A stretch of 26,942 nucleotides of DNA from Acidimicrobiia bacterium. Its GTDB lineage: Bacteria > Actinomycetota > Acidimicrobiia > Acidimicrobiales > Hopanoidiivorantaceae. Below the pieces are notes generated by a model. It saw only the letters and a program-made list of their open reading frames with translations, had not been told where the DNA came from and ran no database searches. Below are positions 23,588 through 26,942 of the stretch, in pieces; the first letter of the stretch is position 1; each line of letters begins with the position of its first letter. Where the stretch lies: the NCBI GenBank assembly GCA_020027305.1, contig JAHRAM010000202.1, positions 1-26,942 on the forward strand, in the 5' to 3' direction. The translations under genes and the position numbers were made by a program.

Positions 23588-25009
23588 TTATTCTCTCAAT
23601 TTATTTGAAGTTCTTTCAAAATGAAGCCCGCGTCTAACCACAAACCCTTGTTGAATTAAATTTTCAAGTGCCAGTGAGGCTTTTTCAAAATCTAGCCCAG
23701 AAGTTGAAATCAGAGCTTCCATATCTTTTGGCTCCCAACAAAATGCATCAAGGAGCTGTTTTTCATTTGGGGGATGTGCTTCATCGATTGGATGTTTCGA
23801 ATTGTTTTGTGCCACGTTCGCTGAATTCTTTTGCGAATTGTTTTTTGCCACGTTCTCTGAATTCTTTTGTGAATTGTTTTGTTCCATAATCGCTGAATTC
23901 TTTTGCGAATTGTTTTTTGGCACGTTCTCTGAATTCTTTTGCGAATTGTTTTCTGATGTGCTTCTTTTAAAAACATATTCAGCGGAATCACTTTTTAGAA
24001 AACCTTCCCCCAGAAATCCCAAAGCCGTAAACACATCTGAGATGTCGGTAATGGGTTCACACCCATCAGCTATTAGAGCATTTGTTCCAGAAGATGGGCC
24101 GCTTCTTATTGAGCCTGGAACTGCCATCACAGGTTTTCCTCTAATGCCAGCTTCTTCTGCCGTTATCAAAGAGCCACCCTTGGTGTGAGATTCCACCACA
24201 ATTAAAAGGTCGCACAACCCAGCGATAATTCGATTTCTGGCTGGAAACCGCCATTTGGTTGGCACAAATCCTAATGGGGTTTCAGAAACGATAACTCCAT
24301 CTTTTTTAACCGCTTCATAGAGGCTCTTGCTTTTAGGGGGGTAAACAACATCTAAACCAGAAGCAATGACACCAAGAGAGGATGCTACATTTTTAGCTTG
24401 CTCATTAAGGTTGTGGTTAGCTTGGTTTTTGGCAGCGGTAGAACCACTATGGGCAGCACTATCAATGCCATACGCCAAACCTGAAATAACAACTACCCCA
24501 GCAGATGCAAGTTCTTTCCCCAACTCATAAGAAATGTCTGCCCCATACCTGCTGCAGTTTCTTGTGCCAACTATGCCGACTGCTAGGCGACTAGAAAGAA
24601 CTTCACTAAGACTGCTAGCACCCTTAGCAAATAATATAGCTGGTGGGTCAGGGTCGCCATCTAGGTTTGGCGGGTATCCATCCCTTCCTCGCACAAGAAT
24701 TTCTAAATCTTTGTGACGCTCATATATTTCAGCTGGGTTTAGTTCTCGTGCTTCTTGTTTCCAAGACTGCGCAAGGTCTAGTCGCACTTTTGTGATTTGG
24801 GCGATTTCAGCTGGCGGCTGATTCAATATGAATTCCCATGCGCTTTGAAAAGCTGTTTGTGAAAATGTTGAGGGAGATATTGGCACAGATTTGGGCGAAT
24901 ATATTTCAACGTGTTTAGAATGGGTGGCTTGGCAGATTTTTTCCATTCTGGCTGGCCCCATCTGATTAAGACAGAGTAACGAAATGCCATAGGCGCTATC
25001 TGGAATCAT
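23588..25009 (-). CDS. dprA: DNA-processing protein DprA
   Basis: DprA binds incoming single-stranded DNA and loads RecA during natural transformation. Domains: an N-terminal helical region (1-110), the Rossmann-like DNA-binding fold with VGIVGTRNCSRYG, VISGLAYGIDSAAH, SETPLGFVPTKWRFPARNRI, KGGSLITAEEAGIRGKPV and AVPGSIRSGPSSGTNALI, and a C-terminal winged helix (about 415-470). Between the last two lies a linker of four 12-residue Asn/Ser/Gln/Lys repeats (about 356-404). The ATG at 25009 was chosen because it gives the family N-terminus (MIPDSAYGISLLCL) 4 bases after the comM stop; a longer frame from 25096 would overlap comM. A further small insert (NQANHNLNEQAKN) lies after the GIDSAAH helix. 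The start has only a modest AGGGG. Confidence 0.94.
   Translation of the reverse strand: MIPDSAYGISLLCLNQMGPARMEKICQATHSKHVEIYSPKSVPISPSTFSQTAFQSAWEFILNQPPAEIAQITKVRLDLAQSWKQEARELNPAEIYERHKDLEILVRGRDGYPPNLDGDPDPPAILFAKGASSLSEVLSSRLAVGIVGTRNCSRYGADISYELGKELASAGVVVISGLAYGIDSAAHSGSTAAKNQANHNLNEQAKNVASSLGVIASGLDVVYPPKSKSLYEAVKKDGVIVSETPLGFVPTKWRFPARNRIIAGLCDLLIVVESHTKGGSLITAEEAGIRGKPVMAVPGSIRSGPSSGTNALIADGCEPITDISDVFTALGFLGEGFLKSDSAEYVFKRSTSENNSQKNSENVPKNNSQKNSAIMEQNNSQKNSENVAKNNSQKNSANVAQNNSKHPIDEAHPPNEKQLLDAFCWEPKDMEALISTSGLDFEKASLALENLIQQGFVVRRGLHFERTSNKLRE
23799..23942 (-). repeat. 36-bp tandem repeat (four copies) inside dprA
   Basis: Four head-to-tail 36-bp units begin at 23799, 23835, 23871 and 23907, each starting GAATTGTTTT and containing CTGAATTCTTTTG; a partial fifth begins at 23943. 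In the protein each unit contributes 12 residues of the form NNSQKNSxxxxx. Copies 2 and 4 are almost identical, while the middle of copy 3 differs. There are no spacers, so this is not a CRISPR array. Confidence 0.92.
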
Positions 25010-25013
25010 AAAA

Positions 25014-26549
25014 TTATTGCCCCTGTATAAATTGCGTGGGTTGCACAAATGGCTCTTGCCTAAGATGAAGCGCCATCGCCATAAGTGATTTATCAATGGG
25101 TGGTTTGTTGCCTGCTAAATCCATAAGCGTAAGAGATGTGCACCTCACCCTATCCATTCCCCTAGCGCTCAGGTTGCCATTGGCTAAGCAGTATTCCAAA
25201 TGCTCTTTGGCGTCTTCTGAAAGCGGGCCATATTCTTTCAAGCCAGCAGATGACAATTCTGAGTTATATTGAACTCCTCTTGTTTTTGAAATTGCTCGAA
25301 CTCGCTCAACCCTTTCTTTAATTTCTGCACTGGTTTCACTTGGGTCGCCTCTTAACAACTCATTTGGGGAGGGGCGCCGAACAAAAATCCGCAAGTCAAA
25401 CCTATCTAGCAACGGCCCAGAAAGTCGGCGAATATATTTTGCCCTAGAGCCTTCGGTGCAGTGGCATCCCTGCTTGGTGCCAAACTGACCACAGGGGCAA
25501 GGGTTCATTGCTCCCACTAATAAAAAGTTGGCAGGAATTGAAACTGTTCCAGCTGCACGAGATACCCTGATAAAACCTTCTTCTAAAGGTTGGCGGAGGG
25601 AATCTAAAACCACAGCAGAAAACTCCCCCATTTCATCCATAAACAAAACGCCCCCGTGGGCAGCACTCATTTCGCCTGGTTTAATCCAAGTGGAGCCTCC
25701 GCCTGTCAGCGCCACCGTAGACATTGTGTGGTGGGGTGCTCGAAATGGTGGATGCTTTAACAACCCCACGTCAGTGCTGAGATGCCCAGCAACTGAGTGT
25801 ATTCGAGTTGCCTCAAGAGCGATTTCTGGCAGCATTTCAGGAAGCACAGTTGAGAGCCGTTTAGCCAGCATACTTTTGCCAGAACCAGGTGGCCCTACCA
25901 GCAAAAGATTATGCCCTCCAGCAGCAGAAACTTCAAGGGCTTTTCTCGCCAGCTTTTGTCCTTTCACCTCGGCCATATCTATCTCTGGCACAATTGGCGT
26001 GTATTTTTGGGGCGGGGGCATTTCAAAGTGGCTCTCACCGATTATGCACTCAAGAAGCTCATTCAAACTTTTAACTGGCAAAGGGTTGGCAGAAGTTATA
26101 AGAGCTGCCTCATAAAAAGCATCGTGTGGCACAACTATTTCTTTTTTGGCGACTTCTTTTGCCGACAAGACATCCACCATTGAGATGATGCCAGGGATTT
26201 TTCTAACTGAGCCATCTAGCCCAAGTTCTCCCAAATAGGCGTATTTCATAGCAAGGTCTCTGGGGATTTGCTCTGATGCTGACAATATGGCAACGGCAAT
26301 CGCCACATCTAGCCCTGCCCCAATCTTTTTCACTGATGACGGTGCTAAGTTCACGGTTATCCGCTTCATCGGCCATTTGTAGTTGGTTGAGATGATGGCG
26401 GCTCTAACACGATCTCGTGATTCTTTACAAGCGGTGTCAGGTAGCCCGACCACTGTGAATCCTGGAAGCCCATTTGATACATGAACTTCCACGCTGACTT
26501 TTTGTCCTTCCACCCCTCTGACTGAGGCAGATTCTATTATTGCTAACAT
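25014..26549 (-). CDS. comM: ComM/YifB-type AAA+ ATPase (Mg-chelatase-like)
   Basis: ComM is a hexameric AAA+ helicase that extends DNA branch migration during natural transformation; the family was long annotated as Mg chelatase. The 511-residue protein has the N-terminal Lon-protease-like domain (MLAIIESASVRGVEGQ, GLPGFTVVGLPD), Walker A GPPGSGKS (219-226), FRAPHHTMS, Walker B VLFMDE (301-306), NPCPCG (349-354) with a second Cys pair in CHC (362-364), RLSGPLLDRFD, and the C-terminal domain with NLSARGMDRV. The start is the ATG at 26549: it gives the canonical N-terminus and has AGGAG seven bases upstream. A 34-codon extension to 26651 is an unsupported open stretch. It is the first gene of the block and lies 4 bases upstream of dprA. 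Confidence 0.95.
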   Translation of the reverse strand: MLAIIESASVRGVEGQKVSVEVHVSNGLPGFTVVGLPDTACKESRDRVRAAIISTNYKWPMKRITVNLAPSSVKKIGAGLDVAIAVAILSASEQIPRDLAMKYAYLGELGLDGSVRKIPGIISMVDVLSAKEVAKKEIVVPHDAFYEAALITSANPLPVKSLNELLECIIGESHFEMPPPQKYTPIVPEIDMAEVKGQKLARKALEVSAAGGHNLLLVGPPGSGKSMLAKRLSTVLPEMLPEIALEATRIHSVAGHLSTDVGLLKHPPFRAPHHTMSTVALTGGGSTWIKPGEMSAAHGGVLFMDEMGEFSAVVLDSLRQPLEEGFIRVSRAAGTVSIPANFLLVGAMNPCPCGQFGTKQGCHCTEGSRAKYIRRLSGPLLDRFDLRIFVRRPSPNELLRGDPSETSAEIKERVERVRAISKTRGVQYNSELSSAGLKEYGPLSEDAKEHLEYCLANGNLSARGMDRVRCTSLTLMDLAGNKPPIDKSLMAMALHLRQEPFVQPTQFIQGQ

Positions 26550-26669
26550 TGTTTTCTCCTGTTCGTTTGTTTTTTGTGGGATATTTAAATAGATATGTTT
26601 TGCGTTTGATATATAAACCTTGATATCTTGATTGTTTAATATGTGTGCCATAGCCTATACGCCTATATG

Positions 26670-26716
26670 TAGGTGTAATATATAGGTGTAAATGTAGGTG
26701 TAATATATAGGTGTAA
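26670..26716. repeat. Four TAGGTGTAA iterons upstream of comM
   Basis: The 9-bp motif TAGGTGTAA occurs exactly four times, at 26670, 26683, 26695 and 26708, with starts spaced 13, 12 and 13 bases (a 25-bp dimer present twice; spacers TATA, ATG and TATA). On the comM coding strand the motif is TTACACCTA. Exact conservation of the 9-mer with differing spacers suggests a protein-binding site, but recent duplication would look the same. It lies 121-167 bases upstream of the comM ATG. Confidence 0.75.
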
Positions 26717-26810
26717 ATTTTTACTACGGCATAAAAATATGTAAGCACTTCACATAAACTTTTTATATAGAACTTTTTTTATAGTCAATTAGACACTTCA
26801 TATAGCCACT

Positions 26811-26940
26811 GTAAAGAAAAGCTGTGGATGAATGCCTTGTTAAATCTTTTGTCAGGTCTATATAATATAATCGCTGTAAAGAAAAGCTGTGGATGAATGC
26901 CTTGTTAAATCTTTTATCAGGTCTATATAATATAATCGCT
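26811..26940. repeat. 65-bp tandem repeat at the right edge
   Basis: Two head-to-tail copies (26811-26875 and 26876-26940) differ at one base (G or A after CTTTT). Each contains AGCTGTGGATGAATGCC and the A+T-rich TCTATATAATATAATCGC. The window ends two bases after copy 2, so the number of further copies is unknown. The near-identity excludes an interspersed CRISPR layout. Confidence 0.92.
26837..26931 (+). promoter_or_regulatory. Promoter-like elements within each 65-bp repeat
   Basis: In each copy TTGTTA (26837-26842; 26902-26907) is followed after 18 bases by TATAAT (26861-26866; 26926-26931), with a second overlapping TATAAT directly after. These resemble sigma-70-type -35/-10 elements pointing out of the window to the right, divergent from comM. 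The A+T-rich context makes chance matches easy, so this is a candidate only. Confidence 0.3.
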
Positions 26941-26942
26941 AT

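Larger units (their letters stand above)
26550..26942. other. Repeat-rich region upstream of comM
   Basis: These 393 bases have no credible gene. From comM outward they hold the comM Shine-Dalgarno, an A+T-rich leader, four TAGGTGTAA iterons (26670-26716), an A+T-rich segment with a TTGACT (plus-strand 26783-26788) and TATAAA (26762-26767) pair on the minus strand separated by 15 bases, and a 65-bp tandem repeat running to the window edge. The short related motifs CACTTCACATA (26747) and CACTTCATATA (26794) also recur. A comM promoter is expected here, but the spacing of the candidate is poor. Confidence 0.5.

Noticed and set aside
23799..23978. CRISPR array suggested by 36-bp repeats
   Set aside because: The units are contiguous without spacers, in frame, and inside a well-recognised dprA coding sequence.
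25010..25096. A longer DprA starting inside comM
   Set aside because: The added 29 residues are antisense-like in composition and the ATG at 25009 gives the family N-terminus.
26550..26748. N-terminal extension of ComM, or a separate small minus-strand gene
   Set aside because: The extension lacks family similarity, the ATG at 26549 has a strong Shine-Dalgarno, and the small frame is a translation of the iteron repeats and the comM 5' end in another frame.
26811..26940. CRISPR array suggested by repeats at the window end
   Set aside because: The whole 65-bp period is repeated with one mismatch, so there are no unique spacers.

Overview
This window reads as one block of conserved housekeeping genes from a low-to-moderate G+C actinobacterium. 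The gene order comM-dprA-xer-rpsB-tsf-pyrH-frr-cdsA-dxr-rseP-ispG-proS-rimP-nusA-infB-rbfA-truB-rpsO-pnp-dapB is the actinobacterial arrangement, and a SURF1 cytochrome-oxidase assembly gene at the end implies aerobic respiration. The A+T-rich intergenic DNA and Asn/Lys-rich proteins fit a low-G+C lineage (for example marine Acidimicrobiia or Actinomarinales-like), but that placement is inference. The window looks like a whole metagenomic contig: a gene is cut off at the left end and a tandem repeat runs off the right end.

Layout: all identified genes lie on the minus strand, so transcription runs from right to left. 26942-26550 is a repeat-rich upstream region. 26549-23588 holds comM and dprA, the DNA-uptake and natural-transformation proteins, followed by a Xer-type tyrosine recombinase (23393-22335). 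22018-17527 holds rpsB-tsf-pyrH-frr-cdsA (translation, UMP kinase, phospholipid synthesis). 17432-13306 holds dxr, rseP and ispG, two MEP isoprenoid steps flanking a site-2 protease. 13278-5069 holds proS-rimP-nusA-infB-rbfA-truB-rpsO (tRNA charging, ribosome maturation, transcription elongation, initiation). 4854-502 holds pnp, dapB and SURF1. A 3'-terminal piece of an unidentified plus-strand gene converges on this block from the left end.

The striking feature is not a new gene but a pattern across old ones. Many normally compact proteins carry long, low-complexity Asn/Gln/Lys/Glu/Ser-rich stretches at loop positions or termini (SURF1, DapB, PNPase, TruB twice, NusA, Dxr, S2, XerC twice, DprA), while the catalytic motifs around them stay intact. 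Several stretches are visibly built from DNA tandem repeats with 12-, 24-, 36- or 96-bp periods. Intergenic regions carry comparable arrays: an 8-bp unit about 15 times in the rpsB leader, ~15-bp units upstream of xerC, 19-20-bp units between dxr and rseP, 9-bp iterons upstream of comM, and a 65-bp unit at the right end. I interpret this as a genome with active short-repeat expansion that tolerates disordered inserts in essential proteins. I see no tRNA, rRNA, CRISPR array, insertion sequence or prophage.
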